Shown piece by piece: positions 1-11,201 of a DNA stretch of 24,786 bases; the stretch's first letter is position 1, and each line of letters opens with the position of its first letter. The stretch comes from Chara braunii (taxonomy: Eukaryota; Streptophyta; Charophyceae; Charales; Characeae), in assembly GCA_003427395.1 (NCBI GenBank), contig BFEA01000402.1:1384430-1409215 (forward strand), written 5' to 3'. Under the pieces are notes generated by a model. That model was not told the DNA's origin and did not search any database. It was given only the letters and a program-made list of their open reading frames with translations. A program made the translations under genes and the position numbers.

Positions 1-64
<64 letters not shown>
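1..64. repeat. (GA)n microsatellite at window edge
   Basis: Pure GA dinucleotides run from base 1 to about 53 and then decay into GA-rich sequence. The left end lies outside the window. Purine-rich DNA (A/G on the plus strand) continues to about 380. A 95-codon open frame lies in that stretch, but it is made of Lys/Arg/Glu codons expected from the composition and shows no recognisable domain, so I see no gene in 65-380. Confidence 0.97.
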
Positions 65-65
<1 letters not shown>

Positions 66-587
66 GGTGAAAGAGAAAGTAAGTGAAGAGAAGGAGAGTA
101 ACCACGCATCAGAAGGAAGGGCCGAGCGAAGAAAAAAGAAAGGTAGGAGGATTCCATACTCAAACCAACCAAGAAGGAATACGAAGACGAAGTTCGAGGC
201 ATGAGACAAAGAGGGACAAAAAAGCCGAATCCTTGTTCGAGCCGGTGAAGACGACACCTGCATGCTTCGAGGACATGCAAAGGACAATCATCATCACAAG
301 CGCAACACACGAAGCTGCTCCTTGCGCGAGTTTCGGCCCTAAAAGGAATCTCAAGAGATCGACGTGTTAACACTGTGAGCAGATACCACAAAACTTGCCT
401 GATAGCTCCCCTCCACTCGCCCCCCCCATCACTCCCGCTACCCCCCCTGTTGCTATAACAATTTCCTTGTCCAATCTCTTCCCCAGACGCACAATCTGTT
501 CTCGACATAAGAATCTACTCTCCCAAAAACTAATCCCCCCCTTCGCCCGGTACTAGTAACTACAATTGACCTACTCATCAAGAACCC

Positions 588-653
588 GTCTTCCCAACCC
601 CGACTCGCACCTACCCCACTGTCTTCCCAACCCCGACTCGCACCTACCCCACT
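588..653 (+). repeat. Exact 33-bp tandem duplication
   Basis: Bases 588-620 and 621-653 are identical 33-bp units beginning GTCTTCCCAACCCC and ending CTACCCCACT. They lie head to tail inside the pyrimidine-rich tract. Confidence 0.95.
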
Positions 654-828
654 CCCGACACAAACTTCCTATTTTTTATTTGAGCGCCCATCCCGTCGCA
701 ATCCCCACGACTCCTCCGTCCCCATACCCCCCCGTCGTCCAGATCCCGTCTCCTACTTAATCTGCGCACCCATCAGAACTCCCTGATCCCGTATCCTACT
801 CTATTGGCAAGCCCGTCTTCCTGATACC

Positions 829-1840
829 GACTCAAACTTCCCACTTCATTTGCGCGCCCTTCAGAACTCCCTGATCCCGTCTTCCCCACAAACACACCAG
901 CTCCACCTTGCTACTTTATTCGCGCGCCCATCCCGTCGCGTTCCCATCACTCTTCTTCCTTCCCCATACCCCCCGTCACTCGTCCTCTTCTGAACTGACA
1001 TCATTCCGACTTCCTCCCGCTACATCTCTGCTCTCATTCATCCCAATTCGCAGCCATCAGCCCGGTTCCTCCCGCTCCATCCCAGCTCCAGCCAAGCGCA
1101 CCCCTCTCCATCCCGGCCCATCCCGGCCCAGCCCGAATCCTTTCGTTCCATCCCGGTTCCTCTCGCTCTGATTCTCCCCTTCTTCCCAGTTCTGTTCCAT
1201 TCCGGATCCCCCGGTTCCATCCCCGTTTTGTTTCAACCCAACCCGGACGCGTTCTCTATCCGAGAACTATCCCAACCCCGTCTTGTTACTGTCTCAAATT
1301 TCCTACTTTATTTGCGCGCCCATCAGAACTCCCTGATCCCGTCTTCCCCACAAACACACCCGCTCCACCTTGAAGTTCCTACTTTATGCGCCCGCCCATC
1401 CCGTCGCATTCCCCATCACTCTTCTTTCTTCCCCATACCCCCCGTCACCCGTCCTCCTCTGAAATGACGCTACCCCAACCTTCTCCCGCTACATCCCCGC
1501 CCAGTTTCATCCCTATTCGGAGCCATCATCCCGGCCCATCCTGTTCCACCCAGACACCCTTCGTTCCAACTCCATCCCGGCCCATCCTGTTCCACCCAGA
1601 CACCCTTCGTTCCAACTCCATCCCAGCTCCAACCCAACGCACCACCCTCCATCCCGGCCCATCCTGTTCCACCCAGACACCCTTCGTTCCACCCCGTCTC
1701 CTCTCGCCCCGATTCTTCCCTTCGTCCCAATCTTGCTTTATTCCGGATCCTCCCGCCCCATCCACGTCTTGACTCATCCCAACCGCGACGTATTCTCTAT
1801 CTGAGAACTATCCCAACCCCGGCCCGATCCCAGCCCGGAC
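829..1840 (+). repeat. Diverged higher-order duplication (about 0.46 and 0.55 kb units)
   Basis: The stretch beginning at 829 (ACTCAAACTTCCCACTT) recurs in the same order from 1291. Shared landmarks are CAGAACTCCCTGATCCCGTC, CATCCCGTCGC, CTTCCCCATACCCCCCGTCAC, the CATCCC..GCTCCA stretch, TTCCGGATC, and finally TTCTCTATC.GAGAACTATC (1253-1270 and 1792-1810). The second unit is longer because an internal 46-bp unit has multiplied. A shorter diverged relative precedes it at about 658-740. Confidence 0.8.
1527..1691 (+). repeat. 46-bp tandem unit, three copies
   Basis: Units beginning CATCCCGGCCCATCCTG start at 1527, 1573 and 1650. The first two are directly adjacent (period 46). The third is separated by a 31-bp variant that matches the equivalent position of the preceding higher-order unit (about 1077-1110). 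Each unit ends in CACCCTTCGTTCCA. Confidence 0.9.
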
Positions 1841-2939
1841 AACAACCGGACAGTTCTCACTCAAATCCGAACACGATCCCACCCCAGACGCCACACCCCT
1901 CACACCACCTAAATCCAGATTTGTCCCTCACCCCGACCTCTCCCCCAACCACAATCTATGATCCATCCCAATCCGCTGACCCATCCTCAACTTTACCCCA
2001 CATCACTCTCGGCTACGACGCGTTCCCTCCCCTCTCCAAATCAATTCCGCTCCAAATCAATCTCGATCCGCTCCCATCCTAACCCAACCCCAACCTCGAC
2101 CAACTAGGCACCCCGGGTCCATCGCATTCCCGACCCGACTCCACTTCAGCTCCCCCCTCTCGGTCCCATTTTAACCCAGTTTTTAGACAACCCCACCCAG
2201 ATCTCCCTCTTCCAAAACATCAGCCCTACCCCAAAAACGTCCCCCACAATTGAACCTACTCTGATCGGACCCATCACCAGGTGCCGATCCCAACCCCCCC
2301 CGATCCGGACCAACCTCTTTCCATCCCAATTCTGACTGGACTACTCCCCCGTCTTCGCCATCATCCCAGCCCGTTCCATCCCCAGCTCCGCTATGTCTTC
2401 TCCCCATTTCCACTAAAGCCCCCATCCTGAGCCCATCCCGACCATAATCCGCAATCCGAACCTTACTCGAATCCTCACCTGATCCTATCTCGTCCTCCCC
2501 AAAATCAGATTCCAAAATCATCCCACCCCCATTTCGAACCAACCCAATCCCGATCCTGATCCCTTCCCAATCCCGTCCCTGCTCCATCCCCAAACTCGAC
2601 CTAGACCTGTAGCACACAAGATCCAACTCTCACCCCAGAGCCCCCTCATCCCCGCTCATCCCCTCCCCAGTGCCCTTCTCCAACGCTGTTCCCGTCTCCT
2701 CACCACCCAAGACCGATTTTCTCCCAGTCCCTTACATCGTACTCTCCCCTCTTCCTCACCCCCCCCTCCCCCCCTCCACACTTCACAACTTAATCTAATC
2801 TCATCCCAATCATCCCACCCGCCACCTCACTCCTCTCTAGCACCCTCGTCAAGAAAGACTGTCACGGTCACGCTCATTGTCTTTAAAAGTAACACCCTTA
2901 GCAAGCAGCAGAGCGTTCAAATCACAGTCAAACACAACA

Positions 2940-5357
2940 ATGGAAGGAATGGGCATGGAAACGCAAAACTGGCTCGCGGAACAGACCAGAACTCCCCTTG
3001 TCAAGACCACAAAACTCATTGATCGCGGAGGTAACAACAAGGAAGAAGTGGTAATCTACGAATGCCCCAAGGAGCTATCGCCCAAGCAAGAGGAGCTCCA
3101 CAGCAAACATGCGGTCTTATTCACCTTTTCCAAAAAAAGCCAGGAATGGGACAGATAGGTGAAATTAAAATGGATTTTGGAAAAGTTAAAGTCCCTAGAA
3201 CCAATCCAGGGGCAAGAACCAAAAGTGTCTTTTCACCCAAGAACAAGAAATGTCATCATGGTTCTGTGTATGGAGGAAACACTTGCCACATTTTTGAAAA
3301 GCAAGTGTTTCACTTGCAATTCGTCAGTGGTCACAGTCCACCCGTGGAAGAAAACGACAAATTATCAGCAAACACCCTTCAGGTACAGACAGGAGTTGAT
3401 CAAAAAACACTTCTGGATTCAATTTGACAATGTACCAGAAGGAATGCACGACAGCATTAAAGAGAGAGTCACAATGGAATACGGCCACTTCAGGGAAACA
3501 CAGTGGATTGTTTCAACACCGGACTTTCTCACCCCACAACACAATCAGATGACAGTAGTACTTGACATTGGAGACAGTCCTCCACCTTTCGCCCCTGATG
3601 AATGGTTTTTCTCTCAGGAAAACAAAGTCATCAGGATTACTGTGTCCAGCAAAACCAACCCAGTATGCTTCAAGTGCAGACAAAGAGGTCACCTGGGCAC
3701 GGATGCCAGCTGCCCGAAAACAAGAGAGAACACAAAGCCCAAACCTCTCAGAACTGCAAATCTGCAGGAGGTAGAGAACAAAAAGGGATATTGGTACATC
3801 CCTGATCCACAGTACGCGGGCTGGGTATTCAATGACAACCTGGACACACGAGACTGGGTCTGGACCATCGATCGGGAGCCTACGCCCAGGCCGGATGTAT
3901 ACCCTCCGTATGACAGCAGGTGGCAAACGCTCAAAACAGAAAGCACCAAAGATCTCGTGATAAATGTGGACACGCTAAAGCAGGAGATGGGTGGAGGAAA
4001 CTACAAAGAGACAATGGGTGGAGGCAGTCAAGAAGTACCAGCAAGAGGAACAGGCATGGGAGGAACAACCCAAACAAAAACCTACTCCAGAAGGGTACAA
4101 AAGGGAAGAGGAAAAACCGCCAGCGAACAGGGAGCAGAGGCAGAAGGGACAGACGAGAGCACAAGGGGGGAAGTAGGTGACACAACTATGAAGGAAGGGG
4201 AGGGAGAGAAAAACTCGGTGGTGGGGGAGAAAAGGAAACACGTTGAAGACCAAAAGGAGAGAGAGGACACAGAGGAGGAGCAGGAACACCCAGAGTCTGA
4301 GGGCTACCCATGGTCAGGACAACAGGAAAATGAACTCCTGGAATACATTCACTTCTTTGAGAAAAGAAGGCAAGACAAGTATGAACTGCAACTAATATTA
4401 CACAAGGAAGAGCAGAAAAACAAGTAGAAAGCTGAGATCTCCAATCCATCACAACTAACCCCACTGTCTGAGAATCCCTTCGCACCTCTAGAAAGAGAAG
4501 AGGAGCTGGCAACTTTCTTTGCAGAAAAATACTGCGCAACGAAAGAAGACCAGGAAATGGGAGTTGCGGAGTACGGCCCAAGCTCACTGAAGGAGGCAAC
4601 CCAGAATAAAGGAAAAAGACTGTCGAGATACAAGCCAACTCAGCTCCTAATGGGACAAGGGAAACAAAAGGGGGAAGAAAAATCAGGCAAGACACTGACT
4701 TCCACCACACAACTGGGCATCCAAGTCGAGGCCTTGCATGCACAGAATGCACGACTCACGGATCTGAACAGAGAAATGCAACTTCGCACAGTGACTGTTT
4801 AGGATTTGCAGCACAAAGCACACGAAGCGTTCTGGGAAAGGGCCAAAAAGGAAGCAAGTATGTTGTTGCCATCTCGAGCAGTAATCCCCATTTAGAAAGA
4901 TCCGGTAACAGAGGAATGGAACGTGGCAGTACACGAGGACCTGTCATTAGTCAGATGGCAGCTGGGACAAAAGGAGGAGGAAGTGATAGGAAAAATCAGC
5001 AAGGGAAGGGAACCAAACCTTATGGGTTTAGCTGGCAAAACGCAAGAGGCAGAGGTGCCAGGACAAACAGAATCCACAGGGGCAAAGAAGGGGAAGAGCC
5101 AAGCACAGTTTGACGCTAGACCTTTGGTGGTCCGTTTGGACCAAAGGGCAGAACTCTCTGAAGACGTGCAATGGAAACCCTGGTGGCTGATGGCGGCTTT
5201 ACCAGTCACAGCACTGGGGAGTGAAACAACCATGACTCAGAACGCAGCTGCACTAGCAACTCTGGTGGAATCATGTGTCCTCGAACAGGGGGAGAGCGAG
5301 CTACCTTCCCTCCTCACTCCACTGGAGGAGGAGACGCTGAGCAGCTCTGAGACCTAA
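2940..5357 (+). pseudogene. LINE ORF1 (CCHC RNA-binding protein), broken
   Basis: LINE ORF1 proteins bind element RNA and act as chaperones in the ribonucleoprotein. I place the start at ATG 2940 because its context, AACAATGG, is a strong eukaryotic start and the frame runs on from it. One frame (about 805 codons) continues to TAA at 5355-5357, interrupted only by four TAG codons: 3156, 4425, 4800 and 4893. A zinc knuckle with Cys-X2-Cys-X4-His-X6-Cys spacing lies at 3666-3713; the usual last spacing is X4, so this one is atypical. Downstream (about 3970-4430) is a Glu/Lys/Gly/Gln-rich, probably disordered or coiled stretch. ORF2 begins 37 nt after the stop. Length is large for a plant LINE ORF1, so the C-terminal third may be lineage-specific. 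Long minus-strand open frames opposite this region are Ser/Leu/Pro-rich shadows. Confidence 0.85.
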
Positions 5358-5394
5358 ACAGTCCCATAAAAGCGAGGATTAGTCTAGGTAAACT

Positions 5395-8300
5395 ATGAAA
5401 CCACCAAGAGGGGACCTAGTGATCCAATTCTAGAATGTGAGAGGACTAACAACTATTCTAACAAACCAAGAAAAGTGGCACTGTCTGATGAACACAACAG
5501 GTTGGAATGGTCCCAACCCCCCGGACATAGTTTGTATACAGGAAACGCATCTAACTAGCGCAGACGCACATAGATCAATAGAGAAGGAAATCATTAGAAG
5601 GTTTAAAAATTGTGCAGCAATAGCAATAGCTCATAGCCCACAACCATCTTCAGCAGGTACTCTAATCTTAATACACAACCAGGCGAGAGTTGTGCAACAA
5701 CTACAAATTAAATACTCTGCAACGAATCCAGTAGGTGGTAGATGGACAAAAGTAGAGCTAACACTTGAAGGAGAAGACATTACAATAGTAAACCTATATG
5801 CCCCCAATGCGTCAACGGAGAGAACAACTTTCTTTGAAGAGCTAGGCAGGCTAATTCAACCACAAACGCACACAATTTTGGTAGGCGACTGGAACATAAC
5901 CTAGAACTCGCAGTTGGACATAATCTTATGGGCGGATGAAATCTCGCAAGGCCCAACAGAGGCAGCCCTAGCTCAGTTAACAATGGAATATAACCTAGTA
6001 GACCCCTATAGACTTCTTAACCCGCAAAAAAAAGACTATACTTGCATCAGGAAAACAACTCAGGGCAGAACCTCATTCTCCAGGATAGATTTCTTTCTCA
6101 TACCGGAATCTTTAGAGGGAGCGATTCTAGACACCACAATAGGTAGAATTCCCCACTACGATGGCTTTGACCACAACCCCATCACTATGAACTTGGCTTT
6201 AACAGTCGACAACTCTCCCGGGAAAAGTTTTTTTAAGTTGAACACCTCACTTCTCAAATTGGAATCATTTAAACAGGAATTCAGAACCAAATGGGAAGAA
6301 ATTAAGGATAAACTGGAAGAAGGGGAGTTAGTGAGAGATCTCCCTCCTTCCATCCGAGAGGTAAGCCAATGGGCAAGCATCTTCTCAAGACGGGAAGCAA
6401 ACAGAAGGAAGGCAAGGCAACAAAGCCTTGAAGCTATGGTCGAAATATCCAAATTCAACCTCATCGCTAACCCGGGGGCTAGCTTGTACGAACATCTACT
6501 AGAGGAAGCACGAACAGAGCTTAGGCAATGGGCCGAGTGGAGAAGACAGGGACTAGCCATTAGGGCCAGAGTAAGGATTGGGAAAGCAATGAGAGCATGA
6601 CGAAATTCTTCTTCCAAAAGATTAAATCGGTCCACAGGACTAGTAGGATACAAGCCTTAAGGGATACCTTGGGAAACACGTAGACGTCACAGGAAGCAAT
6701 ATTGAAAGTAGCGGCAGACTTCTATTAGAATCTATACGCATCTAAAACCTTCCTTGAAAACCCAAGCAACGTGCGAAAAGCAAGAGAGAAAATTTTAAAA
6801 TATCTAGACAAAAGTCTCAACCAGGAAGCAACAAACCTCTTAGAAAAAGAAATCACAAACGAAGAACTCTTCGAAGCACTTAGGACTATGCAACCCAATA
6901 AAACCCACTACCGAAAGAGTTCTGGCAAGCAAATTGGCACCTGGTTGGGGAATCTGTTACCGTTTTTTTCAAAGAGGCCTTTACGAAAGGATCTATAGGC
7001 CAGGACCTGAGCACATGCATAGTCATCACTCTACTATACAAGAAAGGAGATTGTGAAGACATACAAAATTACAGACCCATAACCCTTTTACCAGTAATAT
7101 ACAAAATACTAGCTAAAACCCTAGCCAATAGAATCAAGAATGTTACAGACAAATGCTTCCACATAGACCAAAGAGGTTTCATACCAGGAAGATATATTTT
7201 AGATAATGTAGTAACACTAAACGAAGCCACCAAGATCATAAAAGACAAAAGAGTATACGCAACAATATTATTCTTTAACTTCGAAAAAGCCTATGATCAG
7301 GTAAATTGGGATTTCCTTCAACAGAGTATAGAAAAGATGGGAGTAGGGCCAAATTTCAGAAGATGGGTAAGAGTTCTATATGGAGACGCCAGGGGAATGG
7401 TACAGGTTAACGAGCACCTCTCAGAGAAATATGAAATGACCAGATCCGTAAGACAGGGAGATCCACTCGCAGCACCAATTTTCCTCTTCGTGATGAAAGC
7501 AATAGCAGCCTATATCCGCAAGGACCCATCAATAGAAAGACTAGTAGTCCAGCAAGATGGAAGATCACTAGCTATTCCCACAACTATACTATTCCCTGAC
7601 GACCCGACTGTCCTCATTAGAGCGTCCGACTCTTTGTTCCAAGCTCTCACAAGAGCAATGCAAGCCTTCCAATTAGCAGCAGAAATGAAAATCAACTGGA
7701 ACAAAACAATAGGCTGGGTGGTTAGCTCCCTCCCAACCCCCCCAACAAACCCAAGACACACAAGGACTACAATGGCTAGACCCACAGCAGCTGATGCGCT
7801 TCCTAGGGATCCAAATATCGTATGAAGGAACCAGGAACTCCTCAGGAACCAGCCTCCTACTCAAAATGGCGAATAGACTTGCAGGATGGCAAGCAACCAA
7901 CGTATCACTCATGGGGAGAGCTTTAGTACTCAATACTTCATTTTTATCCACAGGATGGTATGTGGCTTCCCTCTGGAACCCACCAGCAAGTTTTTTCGCA
8001 AGTCTCAAAAAGAAGTCAGGGTCCTATCTTTGGACTGGGAAGGCCGAAAACGAACATTACATCTCTAAATTGGCCTGGAAATATATCACCAGACCCAAGC
8101 ATCAAGGGGGATTGGGACTCTTAAACCTCGCGATACAATTTCAAGCATTGCAGCACAAGTGGATAATAAAAATCCTGTTCAATAGAGAGTTGCCATGGCA
8201 CGAGATGGCCCTTCACCAGATCCGAAACCTGGTACCTTCCAAGGTAGACCCTTCAATAGAAGGGTACCATTGGATCCTCAACCCCGCCTGGAACCCAAGA

Positions 8301-9809
8301 TGAAGAGAGGGGGGGAGACAGGCAAAGGACAAAGATCCCACAAGCGAGCACTGGGCCATACTAATAAAACACTGGAGGACCTGCTTCCCGCAAAAAATAA
8401 GAACACCAAGAATAAGAGAAGTTACAAGGCAGCCGCTTTTCGGAAACCCCTTGCTAACAGACCAAAATCATAAACCATGGTCCTTAAATACAAAAGGTAA
8501 GCATTGGAGGAAGTGGATGAGCAAGGGAGTGTGGAAAATAGAACACATATGGAACTCAGAGCAAAACAGATGGCTGACAGAGCAAGACCTCATAACTAAA
8601 CTCAAAGGGATTCACAAACTGAAAGAACAGTTAGCAAGCCTACTAGACAGCGTCCCATTGAAATGGATTCTCCTCCTGAAAAGCAAAAAAAAGTGGGCAG
8701 TGGGGGACTGGGCCACAAAAACTGAATCTGAAACAGACCCCCCAACCATTGCTTATAAACTGCTCAAATTAGCTGATGTAGAGGACGGAAAAGCAGATTT
8801 CGCTGCTTACGAACTAGCGGGAGAACACAAATCCTGGGTATCACCAGTCAGGGTAATAGAACCAAGGACAACGGAAAAGCTCAATACTTAAAAGGGTACG
8901 TTCATGTACACTAAAAAAACACAAAAATCAAAACCCTACAAACCAACTAGATCTAAATGGAACCCGGCTATACAGACCAGACCTGGACATCAAAGATCTA
9001 GAAGTGGACCCAGCGGAATGGGGGTGGATGGTACCTAGCACTTCAGGGAGAGCCAAAAAGCTTACCCCTATTTATGATTATGAAGTTAAAACAGGCTACA
9101 AACTGGGCAATCTCACAAAGGATCCGCTCCCAGTAATCTCAGAATGGTGGAAAAGAAACTTGGGCGAAAACGCAGGTTGGACGAATAAAATCCCATGGAA
9201 CCAGTACACAAACATAAGACCGGTAAGGATCAGAAGTCTACAGTGGCTCATACTTTATTGGGCAGTGCCAGTCAACCAATGGTTGGCTAAAAGGAGAAAA
9301 CAGGAAGATCCGTAATAACAAATGTCCCTGTGCGAAGTGTGTAACGACCATGCTGAAGAATCACTGGTCCACTGCCTAATATCCTGCCAACAAGCACAGA
9401 AGTGTGGAGTAAAACAAAAAACCTCTGGCCAAAGCTAACGAAACATAATCTCCCCAGCAATCCACTGTACCTGCTAACGGGAAGACTGGAAAGTGAAGAA
9501 CTAGAAGAAGGTGCAGTGTTAATGGCAGACTTATGGAGGAGAGCAACGCTCTGGGCAATCTGGAAAGCAAGGTGCAAAGGCGCTCTTGAAGGACAATCGT
9601 CATCCTTAGAGGAGAAATGGGTGGAAATAAAAAGCATAATACAAACGGAAGTAAGAGCACCCTGGATCAAAGAGCAAAAGGAACAACAGAAGATAATAAT
9701 ACCAGACCAAAAAGAATTGAGTCTGATAAAATTTAAAAGAACATGGCTTTTGGAGAACAGAATCACAAAAATACATGGAGGTACTCTACTCTTCACAAAC
9801 TGGGACTAA
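5395..9809 (+). pseudogene. LINE ORF2 (endonuclease - reverse transcriptase - zf-RVT), broken
   Basis: ORF2 nicks target DNA and reverse-transcribes the element RNA at the nick. ATG 5395 is chosen because the frame leads straight into the endonuclease start motif NVRGL. Endonuclease motifs follow: QETHL, VGDWN, SRIDF and DHNPI (to about 6190), so its catalytic set looks retained. The RT region is recognisable from NYRPITLL (about 7070) and GFIPGR (about 7170) through RQGDPL (about 7455). Motif A reads FFNFEKAYD with Asn where the first catalytic Asp belongs (7277-7279), and the FADD-type motif reads FPDD (about 7592-7603). A Cys/His knuckle of zf-RVT type starts at 9331. Damage: TAG at 5431, 5902, 6681 and 6726; TGA at 8301; TAA TAA at 9313-9318; frameshifts near 6597, 6906 (conserved PGPDG segment lost), 7737-7743 (C7 run), 8889-8950 and 9399. 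End TAA 9807-9809. Confidence 0.9.
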
Positions 9810-11152
9810 CAACAAGAAAGGCTTTACGTAACTCTCACCCACCCACGACTTTTTCACATCTTCGGACTCGACTAAACCACAACACGCCCCAGCACGCTCT
9901 AACCATCGCCCAAATGTAGTTGGCTCCTACTTTTACCAGCACGATCTAACACACATCCCCCATTAAAAAGAATCAGAAGGATGCAGTGACTGATTGCACA
10001 CAAACCTCTTCTGGCGAACCAATGACTGCACACTAGATGGAAAGTTGCAGACCTGAATAGCCTAAAGCTATGAACACCCTACACCAAACAAGTGACAGAA
10101 GAAGTGGATCACTGTTTACTGGCGGGTAAAGAGATGACAGAATAACGGGACGAGAGCCACATCACCCCGGGTCTCCCTCCTCACGTCTCCCTTCCCTGAT
10201 CAACCCACTCAGTTGTTTCCCCTTGACTAACATCCCGGATCAGACACAGAAGACAGAAGGGACCAGTGTCCTATTCATCAGGAAGTGTCCCTGTGGGGCA
10301 GATGGAAGGAGAAATGCAGGAGAACAACTGAAGGACGGTCCAACCCAAGGGAGAAAGCGCAGACAGAAACCAGAACAACGATTCAAGCTGAGACTCTGTG
10401 CAGACGGTGGATGATCAAACAAATCGGGACAGAGGGGGAAGAACAACACTAAAAGGAGAGGCAGACCTTTTATAAGAATTGGCTGGAATAAGGCAAGGAT
10501 GTTTATTTGCGTCAGGACCAGGTCAGGCTGGAGAGTTTGGCACAGTACTCCAGGAAGAGGCTTTCAACAGCAGACAACGTTGGAAGGCATATTCACATCT
10601 TTGGTCGCAAATGAAGGAATACAACCCTCAAGAGACCCAGAGGGTACAGACAAAGAGGTAATGTGGGGAAAGCAGGACAAATTGGGGAGTACGACTACAT
10701 CAGAGCTGAGGGCTGCAAAGAAGGATTTCATCACAGAAGTCCGGAAGCAAATGAACCCCTGTCGGGTCCAAAGGTGGGAGGATCGGAAGATAAGACCGCA
10801 GGCGAAAGTGTTAAGGTTTAAGGACAGATCGTTGATCATCCAAAGGGGCAGGGAGATGAGTGGGGAGAGAACAGGTTGACAAGGACAACGGATGAGCTCT
10901 TTCTAGGGTCAAGGGCCTTATCTGGCAGATCGGGTACCCAGGTCTGAGAGGAAAGAGAAGGGATAGGGCAAGCTGACAGTCAATCCTCCACTGCAGTGGA
11001 GTAATCAATGCTGTTCAGGGGTCCTCCGGCCTGACGGAAGGAAGCGTGAGTGAGTGTTTTTTGATGTAATGTACTTTTGACTTGCCGGTGGAATAGGAAC
11101 CGGACTGACGTTCCCCAGAATAGAAGGAGCCAGGCCCATAAGGCCTTATTTG
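9810..11152 (+). other. Presumed LINE 3' region
   Basis: No coding domain is recognised between the ORF2 stop and the A-rich tail. It includes a 126-codon open frame (10499-10879) rich in Lys/Arg/Gln with no known motif. The last 130 bases before the tail lead into it without a visible break, which fits a LINE 3' UTR. At about 1.3 kb it is long for a plant LINE, so part of it could be an unrelated insertion. Confidence 0.5.
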
Positions 11153-11181
11153 AAAAAAAATAAAAATAAATAAAAATAAAA
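11153..11181 (+). repeat. A-rich LINE 3' tail
   Basis: An A8 run is followed by TAAAAATAAATAAAAATAAAA. Such (A)nT tails are typical at plant LINE 3' ends and fix both the orientation and the 3' boundary. Confidence 0.75.
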
Positions 11182-11201
11182 TCCAGATAGCACAATCACA
11201 T

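Larger units (their letters stand above)
380..2870 (+). repeat. C/T-rich nested tandem-repeat tract upstream of the LINE
   Basis: For about 2.4 kb the plus strand is almost entirely C, T and A with very few G, after the opposite (purine) bias in 1-380. It is built from degenerate recurring phrases such as CATCCCGGCCCATCC and CCCAACCCCG. Visible order includes a 33-bp unit repeated exactly (588-653), a long unit starting near 829 that recurs from 1291 with expansion, and 46-bp units near 1527-1691. The tract decays into unstructured C-rich DNA by about 2000-2870. It ends just before LINE ORF1 (2940), so it may be the 5' UTR/promoter region of that LINE; that is inference from adjacency. Short open frames on both strands (for example 1386-1772 plus and 2183-2626 minus) are composition effects, with Pro/Ser/His or Gly/Glu/Trp-rich translations and no domain. 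Confidence 0.85.
2940..11181 (+). mobile_element. Degenerate L1-type LINE (non-LTR retrotransposon)
   Basis: Plus-strand element with the order ORF1 (CCHC knuckle) - ORF2 (apurinic-type endonuclease, reverse transcriptase, C-terminal zf-RVT knuckle) - long 3' region - A-rich tail at 11153-11181. This architecture is that of plant L1-clade LINEs; no RNase H domain is seen. Both ORFs carry multiple stops and frameshifts and the RT catalytic site is mutated, so this copy cannot move by itself. The 3' end is placed at the A-rich tail. The 5' end is not defined: it could be just before 2940 or could include the C/T-rich tract from about 380. I could not find a convincing target-site duplication, partly because the 5' edge is unknown. 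Confidence 0.9.

Noticed and set aside
83-370. 95-codon open frame in purine-rich DNA
   Set aside because: Its charged translation follows from A/G composition. The opposite strand is open too, and no domain or start context supports it.
2183-2626. 147-codon minus-strand frame opposite the C/T tract
   Set aside because: The Gly/Asp/Trp-rich translation is what a G-rich strand with few stops gives. Repeats, not codons, explain the conservation.
4186-4752. Long minus-strand frame (188 codons) opposite LINE ORF1
   Set aside because: It is Ser/Leu/Pro-rich and mirrors the Lys/Glu-rich coding strand. No family is recognisable.
3156-5904. TAG reassigned to an amino acid
   Set aside because: TAG bias is tempting, but the same elements also have frameshifts, TGA and TAA breaks and catalytic mutations, so decay explains it better.
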